Source: Bacteroidetes bacterium UBA4414 (GTDB lineage: Bacteria > Bacteroidota > Bacteroidia > Chitinophagales > Chitinophagaceae). Taken from it: a stretch of DNA of 64,000 bases. The translations under genes and the position numbers were made by a program. The notes below the pieces were generated by a model. It ran no database searches and was not told the DNA's origin. It worked only from the letters and a program-made list of their open reading frames with translations. The DNA lies in contig DGQM01000024.1 of NCBI GenBank assembly GCA_002389765.1, positions 406,318 through 470,317 of the forward strand. Direction: 5' to 3'. Below, piece by piece: positions 8,009 to 15,235 of the stretch. The first letter of the stretch is position 1, and the number at the start of each line of letters is the position of its first letter.

Positions 8009-9376
8009 TTAGCTCATTTCAGCCAGGTACTTGTGGAAGTATGGGATGGTTTCAATACCCTTGAAGTAGTTGAATACATCATACTTCTCGTTTGGCGAGT
8101 GGATGTTGTCATTATCCAGACCAAAGCCCAGCAATACTGTTTTCAGGCCCAGTACACGCTCAAACAATGCAATGATAGGAATACTACCACCACCGCGTGT
8201 AGGTATCGGGTCTTTACCAAATGCAGTTTGTATAGCTTTTGCAGCAGCTTTGTATGCAACAGAGTCTGTTGGTGTTACAACCGGTTCGCCACCGTGGTGT
8301 GCTGTTACTGTTACCTTCACGCCAGCAGGTGCAATGCTTTCAAAATGTTTCTGGAAAAGTGCAGATATCTCGTCAGAGCTTTGGTTTGGAACAAGGCGCA
8401 TAGAGATTTTGGCATTCGCTTTTGAAGGCAATACTGTTTTAGCACCTTCGCCTATGTAGCCACCCCATATACCGTTTACATCCAGCGTAGGGCGTGTGCC
8501 TGTGCGCTCCAGAGTTGTGTAGCCTTTTTCACCTTGCACTTCTTTAATGCCCAGTTCGTTCTGGTATTCATTCAGGTCGAATGGTGCGCTGTTCAGTGCC
8601 TTGCGTTCAGCTTCTGTCAAGTCTTGTACTTTGTCGTAGAAGCCCGGTATCGTAATGTGGTTGTTCTCGTCATGCAACGAAGCAATCATTTTTGCCAGTG
8701 TATTGATTGGGTTTGCAACAGCACCACCATACACACCACTGTGCAGGTCGCGGTTAGGGCCTACCACTTCCACTTCCATATATGCCAGTCCGCGCAGGCC
8801 TGTTTCCAGCGATGGGTGTTCCATGCTTATCATAGAGGTATCAGATACCAGTACAATGTCTGCTTTCAGTTTTTCTTTATTGCCTTCCAGGAAGATGCCA
8901 AGGTTTGAAGAACCAACTTCTTCTTCGCCTTCAATCATAAACTTCACGTTGCATGGCAGTGTGTTGGTTTTTACCATCACTTCCAGTGCCTTCACGTGCA
9001 TAAACATCTGGCCTTTATCATCACACGCGCCGCGTGCATATATTTTCTCGTCTTTTATAACTGGCTCAAACGGACCACTGTGCCACAGTTCCAACGGATC
9101 TGCCGGCTGTACATCGTAGTGGCCGTAAACCAATACTGTTGGTAGCTTAGGGTCTATCATTTTTTCGCCATATACGATAGGGTGGCCTGCCGTAGGGCAT
9201 ATTTCTGCATTATCGCAACCCGCATCCAGCAGGCTTTTCTTCACAGCATCAGCACAGCGTGCCACGTCTGCTTTATACTTACTGTCTGCACTTACAGATG
9301 GTATGCGCAGCAGGTCTAACAGTTCATCCAGGAAACGCTGTTTATTGGCAGCGAGGTATTCATTCCAAACTTGCAT
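8009..9376 (-). CDS. M20-family metallodipeptidase
   Basis: A 455-residue di-zinc peptidase of the M20 family, probably a cytoplasmic dipeptidase. Metal and catalytic positions are visible: H86 and D88 in VYGHYDVQPA, D119 bridging in RGACDDKGQ, the E152-E153 pair in EGEEEVGSSN, D179 near VLVSDTSM, and a C-terminal His in DNDNIHSPNEKYDV. The lid/dimerisation domain with RDLHSGVYGG lies in the middle (about 205-320). There is no signal peptide. It would release amino acids from dipeptides, which fits the three peptide-proton symporters 29 kb away. Family certain; substrate not. Confidence 0.92.
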   Translation of the reverse strand: MQVWNEYLAANKQRFLDELLDLLRIPSVSADSKYKADVARCADAVKKSLLDAGCDNAEICPTAGHPIVYGEKMIDPKLPTVLVYGHYDVQPADPLELWHSGPFEPVIKDEKIYARGACDDKGQMFMHVKALEVMVKTNTLPCNVKFMIEGEEEVGSSNLGIFLEGNKEKLKADIVLVSDTSMISMEHPSLETGLRGLAYMEVEVVGPNRDLHSGVYGGAVANPINTLAKMIASLHDENNHITIPGFYDKVQDLTEAERKALNSAPFDLNEYQNELGIKEVQGEKGYTTLERTGTRPTLDVNGIWGGYIGEGAKTVLPSKANAKISMRLVPNQSSDEISALFQKHFESIAPAGVKVTVTAHHGGEPVVTPTDSVAYKAAAKAIQTAFGKDPIPTRGGGSIPIIALFERVLGLKTVLLGFGLDNDNIHSPNEKYDVFNYFKGIETIPYFHKYLAEMS

Positions 9377-9395
9377 GAAAAAAGAATTTAGGGCT

Positions 9396-9403
9396 CAAAT
9401 GTA
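9396..9403 (-). promoter_or_regulatory. -7 promoter box of the dipeptidase gene
   Basis: The minus strand reads TACATTTG, an exact TAnnTTTG match 20 bp before the start codon. Confidence 0.6.
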
Positions 9404-9556
9404 AATAATTAGCCAGATAGCCCAATGCCAAAGCTTGTTAAATAACCCTTTTTTGCCCTATTGAGCCATTGTGTACCGAACATAGCTTTAAGTTGATTTA
9501 TAAGTAATTGATTTACAGTTGTTTAATAATATCTTGGTTTCCGCTTGTTTTTATGT

Positions 9557-9564
9557 TAGCTTTG
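9557..9564 (+). promoter_or_regulatory. -7 promoter box of queA
   Basis: TAGCTTTG matches TAnnTTTG. A TTG (-33 element) lies at 9534-9536 with a 20-bp spacer, the expected Bacteroidota geometry. Confidence 0.65.
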
Positions 9565-9590
9565 CACACTTTTAAATTACAGTTCCGTAT

Positions 9591-10640
9591 ATGAAGTTGT
9601 CGCAATTCAAATTTGACCTTCCACTTAACCTCATAGCCCAGCATCCTGCTAAAACCAGAGAAGAAAGCCGGTTGATGGTTGTGCACCGCGACACGGGAAA
9701 AATAGAACACAAAACTTTCCGCGATATCATCAACTACTTTGATGATAAAGATGTGATGGTTGTGAACAACACCAAAGTGTTTCCTGCGCGCCTGTATGGC
9801 CGTAAAGAAAAGACAGGTGCTAAAATCGAAGTGTTCCTGCTGCGCGAACTGAATAAGCCAAACCGTCTTTGGGACGTTATCGTTGATCCTGCCCGTAAAA
9901 TACGTGTAGGTAATAAACTGTATTTCGGTGATAACGACGAACTGGTTGCAGAAGTTATAGATAACACTACATCTCGTGGCCGTACCATTCGTTTCCTGTT
10001 TGATGGCGACGAAGAGGCTTTCAAGAAAATACTGGATACACTGGGCGAAACACCACTTCCTAAATATATCAAGCGCAAGCCTGAAGAGGAAGATAAAGAA
10101 CGCTACCAAACAGTATATGCTAAGTACGAAGGTGCTGTAGCTGCACCAACTGCAGGTTTGCACTTCAGTAAAGAGCTTATCAAGCGTCTGGAGATTGAAG
10201 GTGTTAAGTTTGCAGAGGTTACCCTGCACACTGGTCTGGGTACTTTCCGTCCTATCGAGGTAGAAGACCTGTCTAAACACAAAATGGATGCAGAATACTT
10301 CCGTGTGGAAGATTTCTCTACCAAAATCGTAAACAAGGCAAAACTGGAAAACAGGCGCATCTGCTCTATCGGTACTACTACCATGCGTGCACTGGAAAGC
10401 TCTGTAACTGCTCAAGGTTTGCTGAAGGCAGAAGAAGGCTGGACAAATCTGTTCATCCACCCGCCGCACGATTTCTCTATAGCTAATACACTGGTTACTA
10501 ACTTCCACCTGCCAAAAACAAGCCTGATGATTATGGTTTGTGCATTTGCCGGTTATGATTTGACAATGGAAGCGTACAACACAGCTATTAAAGAAAAGTA
10601 TCGTTTCTTCAGCTACGGCGATGCGATGCTGATACTATAA
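9591..10640 (+). CDS. queA: S-adenosylmethionine:tRNA ribosyltransferase-isomerase
   Basis: A 349-residue QueA, full length. It transfers and isomerises the ribosyl moiety of SAM onto preQ1-modified tRNA to give epoxyqueuosine, late in queuosine synthesis. Family hallmarks are MKLSQFKFDLPLNLIAQHP at the N-terminus, VVNNTKVFPARLYG, AAPTAGLHFS, VTLHTGLGTFRPI and the C-terminal FHLPKTSLMIMVCAFAGYD. No other queuosine gene is in the window. It has its own promoter and a terminator immediately downstream, so it is monocistronic. Confidence 0.95.
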   Translation: MKLSQFKFDLPLNLIAQHPAKTREESRLMVVHRDTGKIEHKTFRDIINYFDDKDVMVVNNTKVFPARLYGRKEKTGAKIEVFLLRELNKPNRLWDVIVDPARKIRVGNKLYFGDNDELVAEVIDNTTSRGRTIRFLFDGDEEAFKKILDTLGETPLPKYIKRKPEEEDKERYQTVYAKYEGAVAAPTAGLHFSKELIKRLEIEGVKFAEVTLHTGLGTFRPIEVEDLSKHKMDAEYFRVEDFSTKIVNKAKLENRRICSIGTTTMRALESSVTAQGLLKAEEGWTNLFIHPPHDFSIANTLVTNFHLPKTSLMIMVCAFAGYDLTMEAYNTAIKEKYRFFSYGDAMLIL

Positions 10641-10666
10641 TATTCACACAGAAATACCGTTTTATA

Positions 10667-10705
10667 AACAGCGCACGTTTTATATCGTGCGCTGTTGTAT
10701 TTTTG
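10667..10705 (+). terminator. Terminator between queA and gmhA
   Basis: An 11-bp perfect stem (AACAGCGCACG, 10667-10677 / 10686-10696) with an 8-base loop is followed by TATTTTTG. The T tract doubles as a TAnnTTTG box. Confidence 0.75.
10698..10705 (+). promoter_or_regulatory. Possible -7 box of gmhA embedded in the queA terminator tail
   Basis: TATTTTTG fits TAnnTTTG and ends six bases before the ATG at 10712, implying a leaderless or nearly leaderless mRNA if used. Overlap with a terminator T tract makes chance a real alternative. Confidence 0.35.
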
Positions 10706-10711
10706 AAACAC

Positions 10712-11284
10712 ATGCAGCAACAGATCAAAGACATACTGCAACGTTCTATAGACGTAAAAGCACAGATAGTAAATAATGCCGCACTGCTACAAACCATAGA
10801 AGCGGTGACAGAACAACTGGTGATTGCATTTCGCAATGGCAATAAGGTATTGTTTTGTGGCAACGGCGGCAGCGCGGCAGATGCGCAACACCTTTCGGCA
10901 GAGTTTAGCGGCCGTTTTTACACAGACAGAAATCCGTTGCCGTCTGAAGCCTTGCACTGCAATACTTCGTATATAACAGCAGTAGCAAACGACTATGGTT
11001 ATGACGTGGTATATAGCCGAATGGTAAAAGGTATTGGTAAGCCAGGTGATGTGCTGATAGGCCTCAGTACTTCGGGCAACTCTGCTAATATTACAAACGC
11101 ATTACAAACCGCGAAGGAGATTGGTATGATTACTGTAGGATTTACAGGAGAGGGTGGTGGTAAGATGAAAGATATCTGCAACTATCTGATAAATATACCA
11201 AGCACCGATACACCCAGAATTCAGGAAAGCCATATCACTGTGGGGCATATTATATGTCAACTGGTAGAAGAAAGCATGTTTTAA
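10712..11284 (+). CDS. gmhA: Sedoheptulose 7-phosphate isomerase (SIS domain)
   Basis: A 190-residue SIS-fold isomerase that converts sedoheptulose 7-phosphate to D-glycero-D-manno-heptose 7-phosphate, the first step to the heptose of lipopolysaccharide core or S-layer glycans. FCGNGGSAADAQHLSAEFSGRF and LIGLSTSGNSANI are the two sugar-phosphate-binding signatures. ESHITVGHIICQLVE carries the C-terminal His/Glu catalytic helix. The ATG at 10712 is chosen over the in-frame TTG at 10703, which lies in the terminator tail. A gmhB-like phosphatase follows after 18 bp, so they form an operon; no heptose kinase (hddA/hldE) is adjacent. Confidence 0.9.
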   Translation: MQQQIKDILQRSIDVKAQIVNNAALLQTIEAVTEQLVIAFRNGNKVLFCGNGGSAADAQHLSAEFSGRFYTDRNPLPSEALHCNTSYITAVANDYGYDVVYSRMVKGIGKPGDVLIGLSTSGNSANITNALQTAKEIGMITVGFTGEGGGKMKDICNYLINIPSTDTPRIQESHITVGHIICQLVEESMF

Positions 11285-11302
11285 AGACTAAAATGAATTG
11301 AG

Positions 11303-11881
11303 ATGGCAACTTTTAACGTACAGGCACCTATAGATAAAAGCTGGACATTGTTTTTGGACAGAGACGGCGTTATAAATGTGGAGAATGTAGGCTCTTATGT
11401 AACCAACTGGCAGGAGTTTGAATTTTGTGATGGTGTACTGGATGCAATGAAACATCTGAACGACGTTTTCGGCAATATAGTAGTGGTAACCAACCAACGC
11501 GGCGTAGGCAAGGGTATCATGAGCAAGGAAGACCTGAAGATAATTGGCGAGCAGATGACAGGCACCATAACCTCAAATGGCGGACGCATAGATAAGATTT
11601 ACGCTTGCATAGCAACGGAAGACTCTGATATTAACCGCAAGCCAAACACAGGCATGGCGCAGCAGGCCAAAGAAGATTTTCCGCAAATAGATTTCAGGCA
11701 CAGCGTAATGGTGGGTAATAGCATCAGCGATATGGAATTTGGTAAGCGTATGGGTATGCATACCGTATTCCTGACTACCAAACACGAACCATACCCACTA
11801 CCGCACGACTTGATTGATGAGCAATATAGTTCGCTGAAAGAATGGGCATCTACCATTAAGACAGTTGAAATGGTAGGGTAA
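11303..11881 (+). CDS. HAD-IIIA phosphatase, GmhB-like, lacking the zinc-loop cysteines
   Basis: A 192-residue HAD phosphatase. Motif I is FLDRDGVIN (DxD nucleophile/acid pair), motif II VVTNQRGVGKG, and the late acidic motif MVGNSISDMEFGK. Its position after gmhA suggests the heptose 1,7-bisphosphate 7-phosphatase step. Canonical GmhB and the histidinol-phosphatase branch carry a CxHxnCxC zinc loop before RKP; here the segment reads CIATEDSDINRKPNTGM with only one Cys, so the zinc site is absent. Zinc-free GmhB-like enzymes exist, so activity is plausible, but substrate assignment rests mainly on gene context. Confidence 0.82.
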   Translation: MATFNVQAPIDKSWTLFLDRDGVINVENVGSYVTNWQEFEFCDGVLDAMKHLNDVFGNIVVVTNQRGVGKGIMSKEDLKIIGEQMTGTITSNGGRIDKIYACIATEDSDINRKPNTGMAQQAKEDFPQIDFRHSVMVGNSISDMEFGKRMGMHTVFLTTKHEPYPLPHDLIDEQYSSLKEWASTIKTVEMVG

Positions 11882-11913
11882 TCACATTTTATTTATTGTT
11901 ATAATATTTGATT

Positions 11914-11938
11914 TTCAGGCACTTCAGGTGCCTGTTTT
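11914..11938 (+). terminator. Terminator after the gmhA-gmhB pair
   Basis: CAGGCAC (11916-11922) pairs with GTGCCTG (11928-11934) around TTCAG, followed by TTTT. Confidence 0.7.
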
Positions 11939-12023
11939 CATTATATTTGCACCCCCGAGCCCCGATATTTAAGAATATAATATTCGGAACTCTAATTTAT
12001 TTGGATAGAAAAAAAATACCCAT

Positions 12024-12031
12024 TACCTTTG
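12024..12031 (+). promoter_or_regulatory. -7 promoter box of the infA/alpha ribosomal operon
   Basis: TACCTTTG matches TAnnTTTG. TTTG at 12000-12003 lies 20 bp upstream as the -33 element. The ATG of infA follows 14 bp later. A second TATATTTG at 11942-11949 could be an additional start. Confidence 0.7.
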
Positions 12032-12045
12032 CAGTCCTTAAAAAT

Positions 12046-12264
12046 ATGGCTAAACAGTCTCTGATTAAACAAGACGGAACAATCGTTGAAGCTCTGTCGA
12101 ATGCAATGTTCCGCGTACGTCTTGAAAACGGGCACGAAATTTTGGCTACCATCTCAGGTAAAATGCGCATGCACTACATCCGCATCCTGCCTGGCGACAA
12201 GGTTGGCGTAGAAATGAGTCCGTACGATTTGAGCCGCGGCCGTATTATATACAGGTACAAATAA
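12046..12264 (+). CDS. infA: Translation initiation factor IF-1
   Basis: A 72-residue OB-fold factor that occupies the ribosomal A site during initiation. The sequence MAKQSLIKQDGTIVEAL, AMFRVRLENGHEILATISGKMRMHYIRILPGD and the C-terminal YDLSRGRIIYRYK is textbook IF-1. The frame is open further upstream (from 11908), but homology and a promoter at 12024-12031 fix the start at 12046. It heads the rpmJ-rpsM-rpsK-rpsD-rpoA-rplQ cluster. Directly upstream is the gmhB-like gene and a terminator, not secY/map. Confidence 0.97.
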   Translation: MAKQSLIKQDGTIVEALSNAMFRVRLENGHEILATISGKMRMHYIRILPGDKVGVEMSPYDLSRGRIIYRYK

Positions 12265-12300
12265 GTAATAGATAACTAACAATAAAAACAATAACCGGTC

Positions 12301-12417
12301 ATGAAGGTTAGAGCAGCTATCAAAAAGCGTAGTGCAGATTGCAAAATAGTTCGCCGCAAAGGCAGATTATATGTAATTAACAAGAAAAACCCACGTTTCA
12401 AACAACGTCAGGGATAA
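12301..12417 (+). CDS. rpmJ: 50S ribosomal protein L36, zinc-free form
   Basis: A 38-codon gene starting MKVRAAIKKRSADCKIVRRK and ending NKKNPRFKQRQG, the full length of L36. The zinc-ribbon ligands of the C+ form (CxxC, C, H) are largely missing: only C14 remains, with Ser at the first position and Asn and Phe at the later ones. This is the zinc-independent (C-) type. It lies 36 bp after infA and 38 bp before rpsM. Confidence 0.97.
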   Translation: MKVRAAIKKRSADCKIVRRKGRLYVINKKNPRFKQRQG

Positions 12418-12455
12418 TCGTATTTAGTAATTAGTATTTTAAAATAATAACATAC

Positions 12456-12836
12456 ATGGCTCGTATAGCTGGTATAGACCTTCCAAAGAATAAGCGTGGT
12501 GAGATAGCTCTCACTTATATTTACGGTATTGGCCGTAGCACTGCTCAATATATCCTTGACAAATCAGGGATTAATTATGATAAGAAAGCGATGGAGTGGA
12601 ATGACGAAGAGCAAGCTGCCATCCGTAATATCATCAGCACTGAGTTCAAAGTAGAAGGACAATTGCGTTCTGAAGTTCAGATGAACATCAAACGCCTGAT
12701 GGATATTGCTTGTTACCGCGGTCTGCGTCACCGTAAAGGTTTGCCTTTGCGTGGTCAGCGTACACGTACCAACAGCCGTACCCGTAAAGGTAAGCGCAAA
12801 ACTGTTGCAGGTAAAAAGAAAGCAGCTAAGAAATAA
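12456..12836 (+). CDS. rpsM: 30S ribosomal protein S13
   Basis: A 126-residue S13 of the small-subunit head, contacting the P-site tRNA and S19. MARIAGIDLPKNKRGEIALTYIYGIG at the N-terminus, CYRGLRHRKGLPLRGQRTRTNSRTRKG and the Lys-rich C-terminal tail are diagnostic. It is in the usual alpha-operon order. A 105-bp gap with a small hairpin separates it from rpsK. Confidence 0.97.
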   Translation: MARIAGIDLPKNKRGEIALTYIYGIGRSTAQYILDKSGINYDKKAMEWNDEEQAAIRNIISTEFKVEGQLRSEVQMNIKRLMDIACYRGLRHRKGLPLRGQRTRTNSRTRKGKRKTVAGKKKAAKK

Positions 12837-12889
12837 TCCACGAACCACTGCCGGATCTGCTAAGCTGCAGCAGGGAGGAGTGGAACGGG

Positions 12890-12905
12890 GCCGGCTAACA
12901 CCGGC
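12890..12905 (+). other. Intergenic hairpin before rpsK
   Basis: GCCGG-CTAACA-CCGGC forms a short stem followed by TTATAGTTTTTTAAC, 37 bp before the rpsK start. It may be a weak attenuator or a processing/regulatory element. Confidence 0.45.
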
Positions 12906-12941
12906 TTATAGTTTTTTAACGAGTACCTTTTTTAAATTAAA

Positions 12942-13343
12942 ATGGCAAAAGCACAATCTTCTGCAAAAACCGCTGCTAAAAAGCGCGTAGTGAAAGTTGA
13001 CCCGCATGGCGACGTGCATATCAGCGCAACTTTCAACAACATTATCGTTAGTATCACTAACAAGCAAGGTCAGGTAATATCTTGGTCTTCTGCAGGTAAA
13101 ATGGGTTTCCGTGGTTCTAAAAAGAACACACCATACGCTGCACAAATGGCATCACAAGACTGCGGTAAAGTAGCAGCAGATGCAGGCCTGAAAAAAGTAG
13201 ACGTTTTCGTTAAAGGTCCTGGTTCTGGTCGTGAAGGTGCTATCCGTGCACTGGCTAGCGTTGGTATCGAGGTAGTGTCTATCAAAGACGTAACGCCAAT
13301 GCCGCACAACGGTTGCCGTCCTCCTAAAAAACGCAGGGTTTAA
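12942..13343 (+). CDS. rpsK: 30S ribosomal protein S11
   Basis: A 133-residue S11 of the 30S platform. Family signatures seen are DVHISATFNNIIVSITNKQGQVISWSSAGKMGFRGSKKNTPYAAQ and the C-terminal IKDVTPMPHNGCRPPKKRRV. The N-terminus has a basic extension (about 15 residues) common to bacterial S11. It is followed by a very strong hairpin before rpsD. Confidence 0.97.
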   Translation: MAKAQSSAKTAAKKRVVKVDPHGDVHISATFNNIIVSITNKQGQVISWSSAGKMGFRGSKKNTPYAAQMASQDCGKVAADAGLKKVDVFVKGPGSGREGAIRALASVGIEVVSIKDVTPMPHNGCRPPKKRRV

Positions 13344-13387
13344 TCTGCAACTATTATATACAGTTTATTATTTTTTCACAATAACAT

Positions 13388-13437
13388 ACTGCTCCGTATC
13401 GGGATTTACGATTTTAAATGATACGGAGCAGTTTTTT
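13388..13437 (+). terminator. Terminator-like hairpin inside the ribosomal operon (rpsD leader)
   Basis: ACTGCTCCGTATC (13388-13400) pairs perfectly over 13 bp with 13420-13432, closing a 19-base AT-rich loop, and six T follow directly (13432-13437). The structure ends 11 bp before the rpsD ATG. Its form is that of an intrinsic terminator, but operon continuity argues for attenuation or S4-dependent control. The role is inference. Confidence 0.7.
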
Positions 13438-13448
13438 AAAAATCGACT

Positions 13449-14054
13449 ATGGCACGTTATACAGGTCCTAAGAACAGAATCTGCCGTATCTTCGGCGAAC
13501 CAATACTGGGTTCAGGTAAGAACCTCGGTAAAAACAGCAACCCTCCGGGTCAACATGGTGGTACTCGCAAACGCAAAACTGCATCTGAGTACGCTATTCA
13601 GCTGAAAGAAAAACAAAAAGCAAAATACACTTACGGTGTATTGGAAAAACAATTCCGCAACACATACGTAGAGGCTTCTCGCCTGAAAGGTGCGACTGGT
13701 GAAAACTTGATCAAACTGTTGGAAGCTCGTCTGGATAACACAATCTACCGTATGGGTATTTCTCCTACTCGTCCTGCTGCTCGTCAGTTGGTTTCTCACA
13801 AACACATCATGGTGAATGGTGAAGTGGTTAACATCCCTTCTTACCAACTGAAACCGGGTGATATCATTGAGCTGAAACCTAAGAGCAAAATCAATCCAAC
13901 AATCATCAGCCTGATGCGTGGTAAAAACCCTAAAATCAGCTGGGTTGATTGGAACGAGAAAGATATGAAAGGTACTTACCTCGCTAATCCTGAGCGTGAA
14001 AGTGTTCCTGAAAATATCAAAGAACAACTGATCGTAGAATTGTATTCTAAATAA
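13449..14054 (+). CDS. rpsD: 30S ribosomal protein S4
   Basis: A 201-residue primary 16S rRNA-binding protein and, in well-studied bacteria, the translational repressor of the alpha operon. MARYTGPKNRICRIFGEPILG, NSNPPGQHGGTRKRKTASEYAIQLKEKQKAKYTYG and the S4 RNA-binding motif (RLDNTIYRMGISPTRPAARQLVSHKHIMVNG) are clear. Only one Cys is in the N-terminal region, so it is the zinc-free type. The immediate upstream hairpin may be its autoregulatory site. Confidence 0.97.
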   Translation: MARYTGPKNRICRIFGEPILGSGKNLGKNSNPPGQHGGTRKRKTASEYAIQLKEKQKAKYTYGVLEKQFRNTYVEASRLKGATGENLIKLLEARLDNTIYRMGISPTRPAARQLVSHKHIMVNGEVVNIPSYQLKPGDIIELKPKSKINPTIISLMRGKNPKISWVDWNEKDMKGTYLANPERESVPENIKEQLIVELYSK

Positions 14055-14126
14055 TAATTTTTAAGCAGTTTATTAACCGATTGCGTTGGATAGAATGTCC
14101 CTCGCGAATCACAAATTAATAAGTAT

Positions 14127-15122
14127 ATGGCTATTTTAAATTTCCAAAAACCGGATAAAATTGTTCTTCAGAAAGCAACAGATTTCGAAGCTCAGTTTGA
14201 ATTCCGTCCGCTGGAACCAGGTTATGGTGTTACCATCGGTAACGCGCTGCGTCGCGTATTGTTGTCTTCTTTGGAAGGTTATGCAATCACAGCTATCAAA
14301 ATAGCTGGTGCAGACCACGAATTTGCTACTATCAAAGGTGTGCTGGAAGATGTAACTGAAATCATCCTGAATCTGAAACAAGTTCGCCTGAAGAAAGTTG
14401 TAGACAGCGATGTAACATCTGACAGGGTAGAGCTGAATATTAAAGGTCAGGAAGTTTTCACCGCAGGTATGATTGGTGAAGCACTGCCTAACTTTGAAGT
14501 AATGAATCCTGAGTTGCTGATATGCACAATGGATCCAGGTACTTCTTTCCATATAGAATTGCACATTGGTAAAGGCCGTGGTTATGTGCCTGCAGAAGAG
14601 AACCGTTCACTGGAAGCGCCTGTAGGTCTGATAGCTATCGACTCTATCTACACACCAATCAAAAACGTAAAATACAGCATCGAAAATACGCGTGTTGAAC
14701 AACGTACAGATTTCGAAAAACTGATAATGGAAGTAGTAACAGATGGTACTATTCATCCTGAAGAAGCTGTAAAAGAAGCTTCACGCATATTGATTCAGCA
14801 CCTGATGATCATCACAGATGAAAATATCTCGCTGGATACTAAACGTGAAGAAAAAGAAGCAGTAGTAGATGAAGAAACACTGCAACTGCGCAAAGTATTG
14901 AACACACCGCTTGAAGATTTGGAACTTTCTGTACGTGCATTCAACTGCCTGAAAGCTGCTAAGATCAACTCTCTGAGCGAGCTTGTACAATACACACAGG
15001 AAGAACTGATGAAGTTCCGCAACTTCGGTCAGAAATCACTTTCTGAAATCGAACAAGTACTGGGCGAACGTGGTTTGCACTTCGGTATGGATATCAGCAA
15101 ATTCCACCGCAGCAACGATTAA
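14127..15122 (+). CDS. rpoA: RNA polymerase alpha subunit
   Basis: A 331-residue alpha subunit. The N-terminal dimerisation/assembly domain (about 1-230; FRPLEPGYGVTIGNALRRVLLSSLEGYAI) nucleates beta and beta' assembly. The C-terminal domain (about 255-320; LEDLELSVRAFNCLKAAKINSLSELVQYTQEELMKFRNFGQKSLSEIEQVLGERGL) binds UP elements and activators. Length and domain order are standard. A terminator-like hairpin follows before rplQ. Confidence 0.98.
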   Translation: MAILNFQKPDKIVLQKATDFEAQFEFRPLEPGYGVTIGNALRRVLLSSLEGYAITAIKIAGADHEFATIKGVLEDVTEIILNLKQVRLKKVVDSDVTSDRVELNIKGQEVFTAGMIGEALPNFEVMNPELLICTMDPGTSFHIELHIGKGRGYVPAEENRSLEAPVGLIAIDSIYTPIKNVKYSIENTRVEQRTDFEKLIMEVVTDGTIHPEEAVKEASRILIQHLMIITDENISLDTKREEKEAVVDEETLQLRKVLNTPLEDLELSVRAFNCLKAAKINSLSELVQYTQEELMKFRNFGQKSLSEIEQVLGERGLHFGMDISKFHRSND

Positions 15123-15131
15123 TTAATTCAC

Positions 15132-15166
15132 AAAGTCAAAACCCTGCAATATGGGTTTTGACTTTT
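15132..15166 (+). terminator. Terminator-like hairpin between rpoA and rplQ
   Basis: AAAGTCAAAACCC (15132-15144) pairs perfectly with 15153-15165 around an 8-base loop and runs into a T-rich stretch. Confidence 0.7.
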
Positions 15167-15188
15167 ACTTTTTTATTTAACATCAGTA

Positions 15189-15216
15189 CCTCATATACCT
15201 TGACTACGGTATGAGG
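15189..15216 (+). other. Bulged hairpin in the rplQ leader
   Basis: CCTCATATACC pairs with GGTATGAGG, leaving a two-base bulge, 19 bp before the rplQ ATG. It is a candidate leader structure for L17. Confidence 0.4.
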
Positions 15217-15235
15217 GAATTAAAAACTAAAAGTC

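Noticed and set aside
9513..10508. Long antisense open frame opposite queA (about 331 codons)
   Set aside because: Amino-acid composition is atypical and queA is clearly the coding strand.
10703..10711. Upstream TTG start for gmhA
   Set aside because: It lies in the terminator tail of queA; the ATG at 10712 matches the family.
12890..13437. End of the ribosomal operon at the hairpins
   Set aside because: rpsK, rpsD, rpoA and rplQ continue in the same direction in canonical order, and no clear promoter box was found between them, so the hairpins are more likely internal control elements.
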